Part shown: positions 34,269 to 41,520 of the stretch, piece by piece | Layout of the letters: each line of letters starts with the position of its first letter | How positions within the stretch are numbered: the stretch's first letter is position 1 | From: SZUA-100 sp965248135 | GTDB lineage: Bacteria > Pseudomonadota > Alphaproteobacteria > Rhizobiales > Rhizobiaceae | Assembly (NCBI GenBank): GCA_965248135.1 | Contig: CBDFIN010000012.1 | Span: 1,798,001 to 1,862,000 of the forward strand | DNA length: 64,000 bases | Direction: 5' to 3' | Program-made: the position numbers and the translations under genes | The notes under the pieces: generated by a model | Told to the model about the DNA's origin: nothing | Databases searched by the model: none | Seen by the model: only the letters and a program-made list of their open reading frames with translations

Positions 34269-35250
34269 TAGAAACCAGTTGACCCCGGCTGATTTTACCA
34301 CCGATCAGGAGGTGCGCTGGTGCCCCGGGTGCGGTGATTTTTCGATATTGAAGGCAATCCGCAAGACCATGGCGGAGGCGGGCGTTGGCCGCGAGAACAC
34401 GGTCGCGGTTTCCGGCATCGGCTGTGCTGCACGGCTGCCTTATTATGTCGACTGCTACGGCTTCCACACCATTCACGGCAGGGCGCCCGCGGTCGCCACC
34501 GGGGCGTTGCTGGCCAACCCTGATCTTGATGTCTGGATTGCAACAGGAGATGGTGACGCGCTTTCGATTGGCGGCAATCATTTAATGCACATTTTACGGC
34601 GCAATGTGAACTGCCAGATCATCCTGTTCAACAACGAAATTTATGGCTTGACCAAGGGTCAGTATTCTCCGACCTCGCATGTCAACACACGCTCGCCCTC
34701 ATCACCCACCGGCAGTCTTGATACGCCGGTCAACGCGGCCCAGCTGGCGCTCGGCTGTGGGGCGCGCTTTGTCGCCCGCGCTGTCGACACCCAGCAGGCG
34801 CAACTGGCGGCCATATTGAAGGCGGCCCATGCACACAAAGGCGCCTCTTTTGTTGAGGTGTTTCAAAACTGCTTTGTTTTCAACGATGATGTTTTCGACC
34901 ATTTCACCGCCAAGGACAAACGGGACGATAACCAGATCTGGCTAGAAAACGGCGCGCCGCTGATCTATGGCAAGGGAAAAGACAAGGGGCTTTGCTTCGA
35001 TGCCGAGAGTATGCAGCTTATGGCCTCAAGCGGCACTGACAATGCGCGACACCATGACACCTCGAACCGTATGCTCGCCATGGCGCTGGCGGAGATGACA
35101 CCAGATCGCCCGGTGGCCACCGGTGTGTTGTATCAGCAAGGCGACAGCAGCTTTGAGCAAAATGTCCACGGTCAAATAGCGGCAGCACAGGAAAAAGGCC
35201 GGCGCTCCATTCAAGATGTCATGCATCAGGGCTTTACCTGGCAGGCATAG
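34252..35250 (+). CDS. korB: 2-oxoacid:ferredoxin oxidoreductase beta subunit (KorB-like)
   Basis: A 332-residue thiamine-diphosphate subunit. The ATG at 34252 has GGAGG seven bases upstream within the end of korA. The cluster cysteines are in WCPGCGDFSILKAI near residue 26 and in GIGCAARLPYY near 57. The ThDP/Mg site is TGDGDALSIGGNHLMHILRR near residue 100 and LFNNEIYGLTKGQYSPTS near 125. It pairs with KorA for ferredoxin-dependent 2-oxoglutarate oxidation. Such enzymes need low-potential acceptors and are less common than the 2-oxoglutarate dehydrogenase complex in this class. hyi follows nine bases later and may be co-transcribed. Confidence 0.93.
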   Translation: MVETLDRNQLTPADFTTDQEVRWCPGCGDFSILKAIRKTMAEAGVGRENTVAVSGIGCAARLPYYVDCYGFHTIHGRAPAVATGALLANPDLDVWIATGDGDALSIGGNHLMHILRRNVNCQIILFNNEIYGLTKGQYSPTSHVNTRSPSSPTGSLDTPVNAAQLALGCGARFVARAVDTQQAQLAAILKAAHAHKGASFVEVFQNCFVFNDDVFDHFTAKDKRDDNQIWLENGAPLIYGKGKDKGLCFDAESMQLMASSGTDNARHHDTSNRMLAMALAEMTPDRPVATGVLYQQGDSSFEQNVHGQIAAAQEKGRRSIQDVMHQGFTWQA

Positions 35251-35259
35251 GGCGATTTA

Positions 35260-36048
35260 ATGCGGCTTGTTGCCAATATTTCCATGCTGTTTGCTGAAAT
35301 ACCGATGCTTGAGCGGTTCGACGCGGCAACCAAGGCCGGTTTTGATGCGGTGGAAATACAATTTCCCTATAATGAGGATGTGCGGGAACTTCGTCGCGCC
35401 AGCCTTGACAGCGGCATGCCTATAGCGCTGATCAACCTTCCACCCGGTGATCTTTCAAAAGGTGAAATCGGCCTTGCCGCCCTGCCGGCGCGGCGCGGAG
35501 ACTTTATGCGGGGTCTTGAAAATGCGGTCGATTGGGCGGGCCTGCTTGAGGTCGACAAGGTCAATGTGCTGGCCGGCATCGACACCGCCGGAAATCATCA
35601 TCAAATGTATGCGACCCTTTGTGCTAATGTTAAAATCGCTGGCGATCTTTTCGCCAAAACCGGCGTCAAGGTGATGTTGGAAGCAATTAATCCATTCGAC
35701 ATGCCGGGGTTTTTTGTTGCCGGTCTTGACGGCGCCCTGGCAGTGCTCGATGAGATCAATCATCCAAGTGTGTTTTTGCAGTTTGATTTCTATCACATGG
35801 CACGGACCGAGCCCTCGCTTGGCGATGCTATCATCAAAGCCGGCAAATATATCGGCCATGTGCAATTTGCCGACCAGCCAGGCCGGCATGAGCCGGGCAC
35901 CGGTACGACCGATTTCGACGTCGCGTTTGAGGCCCTGATCAAGACCGGCTACCGGGGCGATTTATCGGCGGAATACAACCCCAAAACCACCACTGCAGCA
36001 GGGCTCGGCTGGATGCCCGCATTTCGCAACACCCTTAACCGGTCTTAG
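35260..36048 (+). CDS. hyi: Hydroxypyruvate isomerase-like TIM-barrel protein
   Basis: A 262-residue xylose-isomerase-like TIM barrel. The N-terminus RLVANISMLFAEIPMLERF is the Hyi signature. Metal/active-site residues lie in MLEAINPFDMPGFFV (about residue 140), LQFDFYHMARTEP (about 178), GHVQFADQPGRHEPGTG (about 203) and LSAEYNPK (about 240). Hyi converts hydroxypyruvate to tartronate semialdehyde in the glyoxylate/C2 pathway; related enzymes act on other sugars or on 2-oxo acids. It follows korB by nine bases. Its 3' end overlaps the convergent ppa gene by 14 bases. Confidence 0.88.
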   Translation: MRLVANISMLFAEIPMLERFDAATKAGFDAVEIQFPYNEDVRELRRASLDSGMPIALINLPPGDLSKGEIGLAALPARRGDFMRGLENAVDWAGLLEVDKVNVLAGIDTAGNHHQMYATLCANVKIAGDLFAKTGVKVMLEAINPFDMPGFFVAGLDGALAVLDEINHPSVFLQFDFYHMARTEPSLGDAIIKAGKYIGHVQFADQPGRHEPGTGTTDFDVAFEALIKTGYRGDLSAEYNPKTTTAAGLGWMPAFRNTLNRS

Positions 36049-36565
36049 CCCGTTCAACCGCTTCGGTGATCAATCGCCGGGCCTCCGCCGCATCGTCCCA
36101 ACGCTTTAGATCCACCCATTTGCCCGGTTCCAGATCCTTGTAGTGGGTGAAAAAGTGTTCGATCTGGGCAATCGATATTTTCGGCAGATCGCCATATTCC
36201 TGCACCGAGTGATAGCGCATGGTCAGGTGATCGGATGGGACAGCAACAATCTTTTCATCCGGCCCGCCATCATCTTCCATCACCAAAACACCAACCGGCC
36301 GGCAGTTGATCACCGCGCCCGGTACAATTGCCCTTGTATTGCAAACCAGCACATCAATTGGATCGCCGTCCTGCGAAAGTGTGTGAGGTACAAATCCGTA
36401 ATTACCCGGATAAACCATTGGCGTATAGAGGAACCGGTCGACGAACAATGTGCCGGACGCCTTGTCCAGTTCATATTTGATCGGTTCGCCGCCGACCGGC
36501 ACTTCTACGATTACATTGACATCGCCGGGAGGATTGTTGCCGATAGCAATCGCGTCGAGACGCAT
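36035..36565 (-). CDS. ppa: Inorganic pyrophosphatase (family I)
   Basis: A 176-residue soluble pyrophosphatase that hydrolyses PPi in the cytoplasm. The ATG at 36565 follows AAGGAAA and gives the normal length; a longer frame to 36595 adds an unlikely leader. Conserved segments are VIVEVPVGGEPIKYELDKAS (about residues 17-36), FLYTPMVYPGNYGFVPHTLS (about 46-65) and the metal motif DGDPIDVLV (about 67-75), with later KWVDLKRWDDAAEARR. The gene is monocistronic, convergent with hyi, and shares 14 bases with its 3' end. Confidence 0.95.
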   Translation of the reverse strand: MRLDAIAIGNNPPGDVNVIVEVPVGGEPIKYELDKASGTLFVDRFLYTPMVYPGNYGFVPHTLSQDGDPIDVLVCNTRAIVPGAVINCRPVGVLVMEDDGGPDEKIVAVPSDHLTMRYHSVQEYGDLPKISIAQIEHFFTHYKDLEPGKWVDLKRWDDAAEARRLITEAVERAKTG

Positions 36566-36664
36566 GTGATGTTTCCTTATTCTCAGGAATGACAATGCCG
36601 CCGGAATAGCTTTGATCTGATGAGATGATCACTCGTTCCTGCGTCGGCACTGTGCCAAAGCGCC

Positions 36665-37171
36665 TTAATGCCAGGCGAATGCGATTTTCTTCAAAGTGAC
36701 GCCATCAAAAGTTTCGTGACCCTCAGCAACGTCGCGGCCACCGGCATTGTAGTAAAAATCAACCGCATTGGCGTTGTCTTCAAGCGCCCAGACTACCAGG
36801 CCTTTCAAGCCGAGAATCTGTAGTTCACGGCGTGCTGCAGCAAACAGCCTGGAGCCAAAACCGACACCTTGATATTCCGGCAGCAGATAAATTTCATAAA
36901 TCTCGCCATCAAATGGCAGGGTGCTGACCCGGTTGGGTCCAAGCGTCACGTAGCCGGCAAGCTTGTCGCCAATCTCTAGCACCAAAATATCGGTCGAGTG
37001 GCGAATGGCCCGTTCCCACCAGCCGGCATTGCGCCGGCGAACCATGCTATCGAGCGCTTTGTAGGGCAGCAAGCCACAATAGGCATGACGCCATGAAGCA
37101 TCATGAGCGGCGGCAATTGCGGTTGCATCACGTGGTTCTGCCCGTCTGACATCTATCGAAATCGTACTCAT
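36665..37171 (-). CDS. GNAT-family N-acetyltransferase
   Basis: A 168-residue acetyltransferase. The acetyl-CoA-binding motif A is at about residues 89-110 (IYLLPEYQGVGFGSRLFAAA), and the fold ends with ALEDNANAVDFYYNAGG. The start is uncertain: ATG at 37171 gives STISIDVRRAEPRDA directly before the GNAT core, while in-frame codons up to 37207 would add up to 12 residues; no strong ribosome site favours either. The N-terminal DASWRHAYCGLLPYKALDS resembles the RimI-like/'YoeK' acetyltransferases of unknown substrate. It is a single gene between ppa and typA on the same strand. Confidence 0.85.
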   Translation of the reverse strand: MSTISIDVRRAEPRDATAIAAAHDASWRHAYCGLLPYKALDSMVRRRNAGWWERAIRHSTDILVLEIGDKLAGYVTLGPNRVSTLPFDGEIYEIYLLPEYQGVGFGSRLFAAARRELQILGLKGLVVWALEDNANAVDFYYNAGGRDVAEGHETFDGVTLKKIAFAWH

Positions 37172-37263
37172 AACAAAGAGCATAGTTAACGATTTGTTAA
37201 CCAACAAGAGCCTAATGGCAGATTCTTTTCATTACCGACGAACTGTCTCAACAATTATGTGGC

Positions 37264-39090
37264 TCAAGCTTCCTGAGCCGTCTGCCTCGTCCGCAATATT
37301 CTTTTGCGCTCAATCGGATCAAGCTCCCGTTTGCGCAGCCGAATTGACTTTGGCGTTACCTCGACCAGTTCCTCATCGGTGATATAGGACAGCGACTTTT
37401 CCAGCGTCATGCGTATCGGTGTGGTCAACCGCACCGCTTCGTCCTTGCCGGATGACCGGATATTGGTCAGTTGCTTGCCCTTGAGCACATTGACTTCCAG
37501 ATCATTACCGCGTGAATGTTCGCCGATTATCATGCCACGATAGACCTTGTCGCCCGGCGAGATGATCATCGGGCCGCGGTCCTCAAGGCCAAACAGGGCA
37601 TAAGCAACCGCCTGGCCATCTCCGTTGGAGATCAGTGCGCCGGTGCGGCGAACCGGGATATCACCCTTGTAGGGCTGATACTCGAGAAAAGTGCGGTTGA
37701 AAATAGCGGTGCCCCTTGTATCCGACATCAACTCCGACAGATAACCGATCAACCCCCGGGTTGGTGCATGAAATACCAGCCGGGTGCGGCCACCGCCCGA
37801 TGGTTTCATTTCCACCAGTTCGGCCCGCCGCTCCGAGAGTTTCTGCACCACTGGGCCGGAAAATTTCTCATCGATATCAATGACGGCCTCTTCGACGGGC
37901 TCAATTTTCTCACCCGCGTCGTCGGTCCGCATCAACACGCGCGGACGGCCGATGGTCAGCTCAAACCCCTCACGGCGCATGGTTTCGATCAGTATCGCCA
38001 GCTGTAGTTCGCCCCGCCCGGCGACTTCAAAGGTATCATTGTCACGCCCTTCGGTTATCTTCAGCGCCACATTGCCTTCTGCCTCCTTGAGCAACCGCTC
38101 GCGAATGACCCGGCTCTGCACTTTATCGCCCTCACGTCCGGCCAGCGGACCATCATTGACGCGGAATGTCATGGAAAGAGTTGGCGGATCGATCGGCTGG
38201 GCTGCAATCGGCATCTTGACATCGGGTGCAACCAGGGTGTCGGCGACGGTCGCCTTGGCAAGACCGGCAATTGCAACAATATCGCCGGCCTGGGCGCTAT
38301 CGGCTGGTTTGCGCTCCAATCCGTCGAAGGCGAGGACCTGCGTCACCCGGCCCTGTTCGACAATATTGCCAGCTTGTGACAATGCATGGACGCTCTGATT
38401 GGGCGAAATCGAACCCGAGGTAATGCGCCCGGTCAGAATGCGGCCAAGATAGGGATTGGCTTCAATGGTGGTTGCCAACATACGAAACGGACCATCCTCG
38501 ACCTTCGGCGGCTCGACATGATCGAGCACCATATCAAGTAATGGCGCCATGTCGGTTTTCGGCCCTTCGGCATCCTTGGCCATCCAGCCTTCCTTGGCTG
38601 AACCATAAAGCACCTTAAAGTCGAGTTGCTCCTCGTCGGCATCAAGCGCTGCAAACAGATCGAACACCTGGTCGAGTACCCAGTCGGGCCGGTTGTCTGA
38701 TTTGTCGATCTTGTTGATGGCGACAATCGGCTTCAGGCCGATCTTCAAAGCCTTCTGCAATACAAACTTGGTTTGCGGCATTGGGCCCTCAGCCGCATCG
38801 ACCAGCAATATGGCTCCATCGACCATGTTGAGAATACGTTCAACCTCACCGCCAAAATCGGCATGTCCGGGGGTGTCGACAATGTTGATGCGTGCATCCT
38901 TCCAGCCAAGCGATGTCACTTTGGCAAGAATAGTGATGCCGCGTTCTCTTTCAAGATCGTTTGAGTCCATGGCGCGCTCATCAACCTGCTGGTTATCGCG
39001 GAAAGTTCCGGACTGGCGCAGTAGAACGTCAATAAGAGTTGTTTTGCCATGATCCACATGGGCGATGATCGCGATGTTGCGAAGGGTCAT
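37264..39090 (-). CDS. typA: Translational GTPase TypA/BipA
   Basis: A 608-residue ribosome-binding GTPase. I placed the start at 39090 (TLRNIAIIAHVDHGKTTLID), which is the universal TypA start; longer in-frame extensions are unlikely. GTPase motifs: AHVDHGKTT (G1), RGITI (G2), DTPGHADFGGEV (G3) and NKIDKSD (G4). EF-G-like domains follow (GRGELQLAILIETMRREGFE), then the TypA-specific C-terminus with YTPKS-like VEVTPKSIRLRKREL. It aids 50S assembly and stress growth. It is expressed alone; a dispersed repeat lies upstream at 39257. Confidence 0.97.
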   Translation of the reverse strand: MTLRNIAIIAHVDHGKTTLIDVLLRQSGTFRDNQQVDERAMDSNDLERERGITILAKVTSLGWKDARINIVDTPGHADFGGEVERILNMVDGAILLVDAAEGPMPQTKFVLQKALKIGLKPIVAINKIDKSDNRPDWVLDQVFDLFAALDADEEQLDFKVLYGSAKEGWMAKDAEGPKTDMAPLLDMVLDHVEPPKVEDGPFRMLATTIEANPYLGRILTGRITSGSISPNQSVHALSQAGNIVEQGRVTQVLAFDGLERKPADSAQAGDIVAIAGLAKATVADTLVAPDVKMPIAAQPIDPPTLSMTFRVNDGPLAGREGDKVQSRVIRERLLKEAEGNVALKITEGRDNDTFEVAGRGELQLAILIETMRREGFELTIGRPRVLMRTDDAGEKIEPVEEAVIDIDEKFSGPVVQKLSERRAELVEMKPSGGGRTRLVFHAPTRGLIGYLSELMSDTRGTAIFNRTFLEYQPYKGDIPVRRTGALISNGDGQAVAYALFGLEDRGPMIISPGDKVYRGMIIGEHSRGNDLEVNVLKGKQLTNIRSSGKDEAVRLTTPIRMTLEKSLSYITDEELVEVTPKSIRLRKRELDPIERKRILRTRQTAQEA

Positions 39091-39256
39091 GATCGGGTCC
39101 TGGAGACTGAAATGCTCCGGTTGTCCGGAGTGATTTTGCGCCAAACAGCGCCTTGGACGCTGCATACAGGTTTTTCGGCCCTTGTCAAAGCGCCGATTGC
39201 ACCGCAACGATAGACGCTTGAAGGTGATGAACCGGTTTTATGGTCAACTGTTCTAT

Positions 39257-39399
39257 AGCATGATTACTTATAGGTGATCATGCTAACAGGAGCGAACAGC
39301 GACCGGCGTCTTTGCGCCGCCCTAGCGGAGGCCCGGGCCCTGCCCGGATTGGCCGTGAGTGAAGAGAGTAGTGAATGGAATCATTTTGAAGGTGTCCAG
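39257..39399 (+). repeat. Dispersed repeat, copy A (about 143 bases)
   Basis: Starts with the palindrome AGCATGATTACTTAT/AGGTGATCATGCT, followed by a GC-rich block with internal dyads (CAGCGACCGGCG, GCGCCGCCC, CGGAGGCCCGGG), then GGATTGGCCGTGAGTGAAG, AGAGTAGTGAATGG, AATCATTTTGAAGG and TGTCCAG. Nearly the whole unit recurs in the same orientation at 40002-40145, and the two copies bracket the nuclease gene. Confidence 0.85.
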
Positions 39400-39568
39400 T
39401 TCAATTTTGACCGCTCTCAACGGCGCCTTCAATACCTCGGTTTGCGGGCTCGGCAAGCAATGATTGCTTAAGTTGCTGTTAATAAGTTTTGCTACTCCAG
39501 ATTGTGTATTTACAGCCTACTACCGACATGATAGGAATTAATTCTCAAAAAGGGTGATTTAATCTGGC
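39400..39568. promoter_or_regulatory. Region upstream of the nuclease gene with an operator-like palindrome
   Basis: No gene is seen. AAGCAATGATTGCTT (39455-39469) is a perfect 7-base-arm palindrome around a central G and could be a regulator site or a small hairpin. AAGGG lies about 14 bases before the first of three consecutive ATG codons of the nuclease gene. Confidence 0.35.
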
Positions 39569-40000
39569 ATGATGATGCGCCTGCTACTAGTACTGGTTTT
39601 CGCCGCAGGCATCAATGGCGGCGCTTCAGCACGGGAGTTGATCGCCGGTCCGGTAATCGCCAATGTATTGAAGGTCTATGACGGCGATACAATCGAGGTT
39701 TTGGCAAAGGTGTGGCCTGGCCATCAGATCAATGTACGGGTGAGAATACGTGGCATAGATGCGCCGGAAATGCGGGCCAAATGTCCAATGGAACGCCGCG
39801 CGGCTGTCATTGCCCGCGACCGGTTGCAAAGGTTTATCGCCGGCCGTCCTGTAAAACTCCTTAATATCCGGGGCGGCAAATATTATGGCCGGGTACTTGC
39901 CGACGTTGAGGACCATGCCGGCAGCGATGTCGAGACCGCATTGCTTGAAGCCGGCCTTGTGCGACCCTATCGTGGCAGGCACCGCTCTAGCTGGTGTTAA
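39569..40000 (+). CDS. Secreted thermonuclease (SNase-like) family protein
   Basis: A 143-residue small nuclease. The signal peptide is about residues 1-21 (RLLLVLVFAAGINGGASA). The staphylococcal-nuclease fold core has KVYDGDTIEVLAKVWPG (about residue 32), VRVRIRGIDAPEMRAKCPME (about 53) with the calcium-site Asp and Arg, and a later GRVLADVEDHAGSDVETALL with an active-site Arg/Glu pattern. It would act in the periplasm or outside on DNA or RNA. Three ATG codons in a row start the frame; the first is annotated. The gene lies exactly between two direct copies of a dispersed repeat, and its stop codon is one base from copy B. Confidence 0.88.
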   Translation: MMMRLLLVLVFAAGINGGASARELIAGPVIANVLKVYDGDTIEVLAKVWPGHQINVRVRIRGIDAPEMRAKCPMERRAAVIARDRLQRFIAGRPVKLLNIRGGKYYGRVLADVEDHAGSDVETALLEAGLVRPYRGRHRSSWC

Positions 40001-40001
40001 G

Positions 40002-40145
40002 GCATGATTACTTTAAAGTGATCATGGCTCATCAGGAGCGCACAGCGACCGGCGCCATTGCGCCGCCCCTGCGGAGGCCCGGCCTCTGCCCGGATTGGCC
40101 GTGAGCGAAGAGAGTAGTGGATAGAATCATTTTGAAGGTATCCAG
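40002..40145 (+). repeat. Dispersed repeat, copy B (about 144 bases)
   Basis: Same unit and orientation as copy A at 39257. It begins with the palindrome GCATGATTACTTT/AAAGTGATCATGGC one base after the nuclease stop codon, then CACAGCGACCGGCGC, GCGCCGCCCC, a GGAGGCCCGG block, GGATTGGCCGTGAGCGAAG, GTAGTGGATAGAATCATTTT, ending TATCCAG. By eye the two copies agree at well over 80% of positions. Confidence 0.85.
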
Positions 40146-40158
40146 CTATAAGCACAGT

Positions 40159-40196
40159 CCCGATTTGAAACCGGGGCATTTTTGTCCCAAATCGGG
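40159..40196. repeat. Inverted repeat (hairpin) after repeat copy B
   Basis: Arms CCCGATTTG and CAAATCGGG are perfect, enclosing 20 bases with a partial second dyad (CCGGGGCA). No U-tract follows, so it is not an obvious terminator. Confidence 0.55.
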
Positions 40197-40584
40197 GCAA
40201 GCAGGCCCAGGAAATTTCCGACTTAAAAACGATCTATGACCAAATGGTAAAAGCTGCGAATGCGGGTATATTTGTTGCATTAGCGATTTGTTTACCGACG
40301 AATTCAGAATTTCCCAGACATAACAATGTTCGGCTTCAAACCGTAATCGCCAATCAGCTCTACCGGCCAGACCGGCAACGATCCTGCAAGGCTTCTGTCA
40401 TCTCCTTCAATTCACGCTATGAGAGAATTTGTGTTCAATTCAATTAATAAAACAGTGAGCAGTTGAAACAGACGCTTCGCAATATCGCCAAAAGCATCAA
40501 GAAAATGCGGTCGTCCCAATAGCAGTTCGGTCCAGACTGCTGTCAATACCGGCCCCCAAGCGTCGGAAGGTCTGGATCAACCTG
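40197..40584. other. Intergenic region; possible plus-strand small RNA
   Basis: No convincing protein gene. Short frames exist but lack ribosome sites and protein-like sequence. The region runs on the plus strand into the strong terminator at 40585-40624 although no coding gene precedes it, so an untranslated RNA of up to a few hundred bases could start here. I found no match to an RNA family I know. Confidence 0.3.
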
Positions 40585-40624
40585 GCCGGAGAATGTAACC
40601 CACATTGCATTCTCCGGCTTTTTT
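40585..40624 (+). terminator. Rho-independent terminator (plus strand)
   Basis: Perfect 11-base-pair stem, arms GCCGGAGAATG and CATTCTCCGGC, with a 12-base loop, followed by TTTTTT. A textbook intrinsic terminator, yet no protein gene lies upstream on this strand for over 500 bases. Confidence 0.85.
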
Positions 40625-40662
40625 GGCGAATTCACATTCCTTGAGCACAGGATTTTTCGGGC

Positions 40663-40694
40663 AAAGAAAAGGGCTGCCCCGAAAGGACAGCCCC
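40663..40694 (-). terminator. Rho-independent terminator (minus strand) after the small gene
   Basis: On the minus strand GGGCTGTCC and GGGCAGCCC form a nine-pair stem (one G:U) with a TTTCG loop, followed by TTTTCTTT. It lies about 50 bases past the stop of the 25-codon frame at 40743-40820 and so closes a very short transcript. Confidence 0.75.
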
Positions 40695-40742
40695 GTAATT
40701 TCCAGACCGGAGGATCACTGATCCAATATCGGACCCGGCCGA

Positions 40743-40820
40743 TCAGATCGCATGTGAAGGCTGCTCCATCATGCACCTGTTCCGCAAAGACCGCTCCGGT
40801 TTAGTGAAACTACTCGACAT
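40743..40820 (-). CDS. Putative 25-residue small protein or leader peptide
   Basis: A 25-codon frame (start SSSFTKPERSLRNRC, then MMEQPSHAI). Its support is the ribosome site: AAAGGAGGTGAT, the full anti-Shine-Dalgarno complement, ends a few bases before the ATG. That is stronger than for any other gene in the window. A minus-strand terminator lies about 50 bases downstream, and a 15-base palindrome (40839-40853) sits just upstream. The peptide is basic and has no hydrophobic segment or biosynthetic-amino-acid run, so it does not look like a classical attenuator peptide or a toxin. Nothing obvious lies downstream to be regulated in cis, since the next minus-strand gene is typA. I do not recognise it. 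Confidence 0.45.
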   Translation of the reverse strand: MSSSFTKPERSLRNRCMMEQPSHAI

Positions 40821-40838
40821 GACATCACCTCCTTTTCA

Positions 40839-40853
40839 TTTGTTGACAACAAA
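40839..40853. promoter_or_regulatory. Operator-like palindrome upstream of the small gene
   Basis: TTTGTTGACAACAAA has perfect seven-base arms about a central A. It lies directly before the strong ribosome site of the 25-codon frame, in a very AT-rich stretch, a good place for a repressor site. No regulator can be named. Confidence 0.45.
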
Positions 40854-40910
40854 GATCAGTGTTATCTAAAATTTGAAAATATGCAAATATTGGATAAATC
40901 CGATGCTAGT

Positions 40911-40991
40911 GGATAGAACGAGACATTTGAGTCCCTCGGTGCAAAGAGGAATTCTTCAATAACACACTAAAATGTCTCGATAATTCTATCC
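40911..40991. repeat. Long imperfect inverted repeat
   Basis: Outer arms GGATAGAA and TTCTATCC, inner arms CGAGACATTT and AAATGTCTCG, enclosing about 41 bases. The outer arm echoes the AGTGGATAGAATCATTTT block of repeat copy B, so the two may be related. A long hairpin RNA or a mobile palindromic unit would explain it. Confidence 0.6.
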
Positions 40992-41004
40992 ATCACCAAA
41001 GAAT

Positions 41005-41038
41005 CTAGCGGTTCGAAGCGTTAGATTCGAACCACTAG
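41005..41038. repeat. Palindromic unit with CTAG(T/C)GGTTC ends
   Basis: Arms CTAGCGGTTCGAA and TTCGAACCACTAG (one wobble) with an eight-base loop, ending 19 bases before the ATG of the membrane protein at 41058. The end sequence is shared with the larger palindrome at 50420-50497. Confidence 0.65.
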
Positions 41039-41057
41039 GCAGCAAGGGGAACATATC

Positions 41058-41498
41058 ATGAATTTTTGGCAATTGTTCAAGCGCATGCTGATCTCATGGA
41101 CCCATTTGCCTGTCTGGGTGTTGATTTGGGTTTTTCTATTTCTTGGACCGGTCAATATGGCAGCGCTGTATTTCCTCTACACACCCACCGGTATCATCGC
41201 AACCATTGCCATGATTATCGCATTTACCGCCAATGGATATCTGATTATCGCCAATGGCGGTGTGTCAAAGGTTATGGCCATTCCACACGTGATCGCATGG
41301 GTACCGCTTGTTGTGTATTTGTTGTGGCAATTGCTGGTGAGCGGAAGCATCGAGTTGGGTAGTAGTGAATACTGGTTTGCCTGGTTGTTGGCCATCATCA
41401 ACGGAATTTCGCTGGGCTTTGATTTCTATGACACCAAAGAATGGCGTTCAGGAAACCGGCAAGTTACCGGTTTTCCTGAGGTTACGCCGCGTTATTGA
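41058..41498 (+). CDS. Small integral membrane protein, unknown function
   Basis: A 146-residue protein with four clear hydrophobic helices (about residues 18-42, 47-66, 73-95 and 107-122) and a polar C-terminus (FYDTKEWRSGNRQVTG). AAGGGG precedes the ATG by about 9 bases. It starts NFWQLFKRMLISWTHLPVWV. I do not recognise the family. It lies immediately downstream of two palindromic units and is convergent with acs, whose end is 22 bases away, so no operon partner offers a clue. Confidence 0.75.
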   Translation: MNFWQLFKRMLISWTHLPVWVLIWVFLFLGPVNMAALYFLYTPTGIIATIAMIIAFTANGYLIIANGGVSKVMAIPHVIAWVPLVVYLLWQLLVSGSIELGSSEYWFAWLLAIINGISLGFDFYDTKEWRSGNRQVTGFPEVTPRY

Positions 41499-41520
41499 GC
41501 GCGCCGGAATATTGGCGAGT

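Noticed and set aside
40244..40447. 67-codon plus-strand frame with a short hydrophobic start
   Set aside because: No ribosome site and the rest is not protein-like; I could not support it.
40543..40776. 77-codon minus-strand frame
   Set aside because: It starts at a GTG inside the better-supported 25-codon gene and reads through two terminator hairpins.
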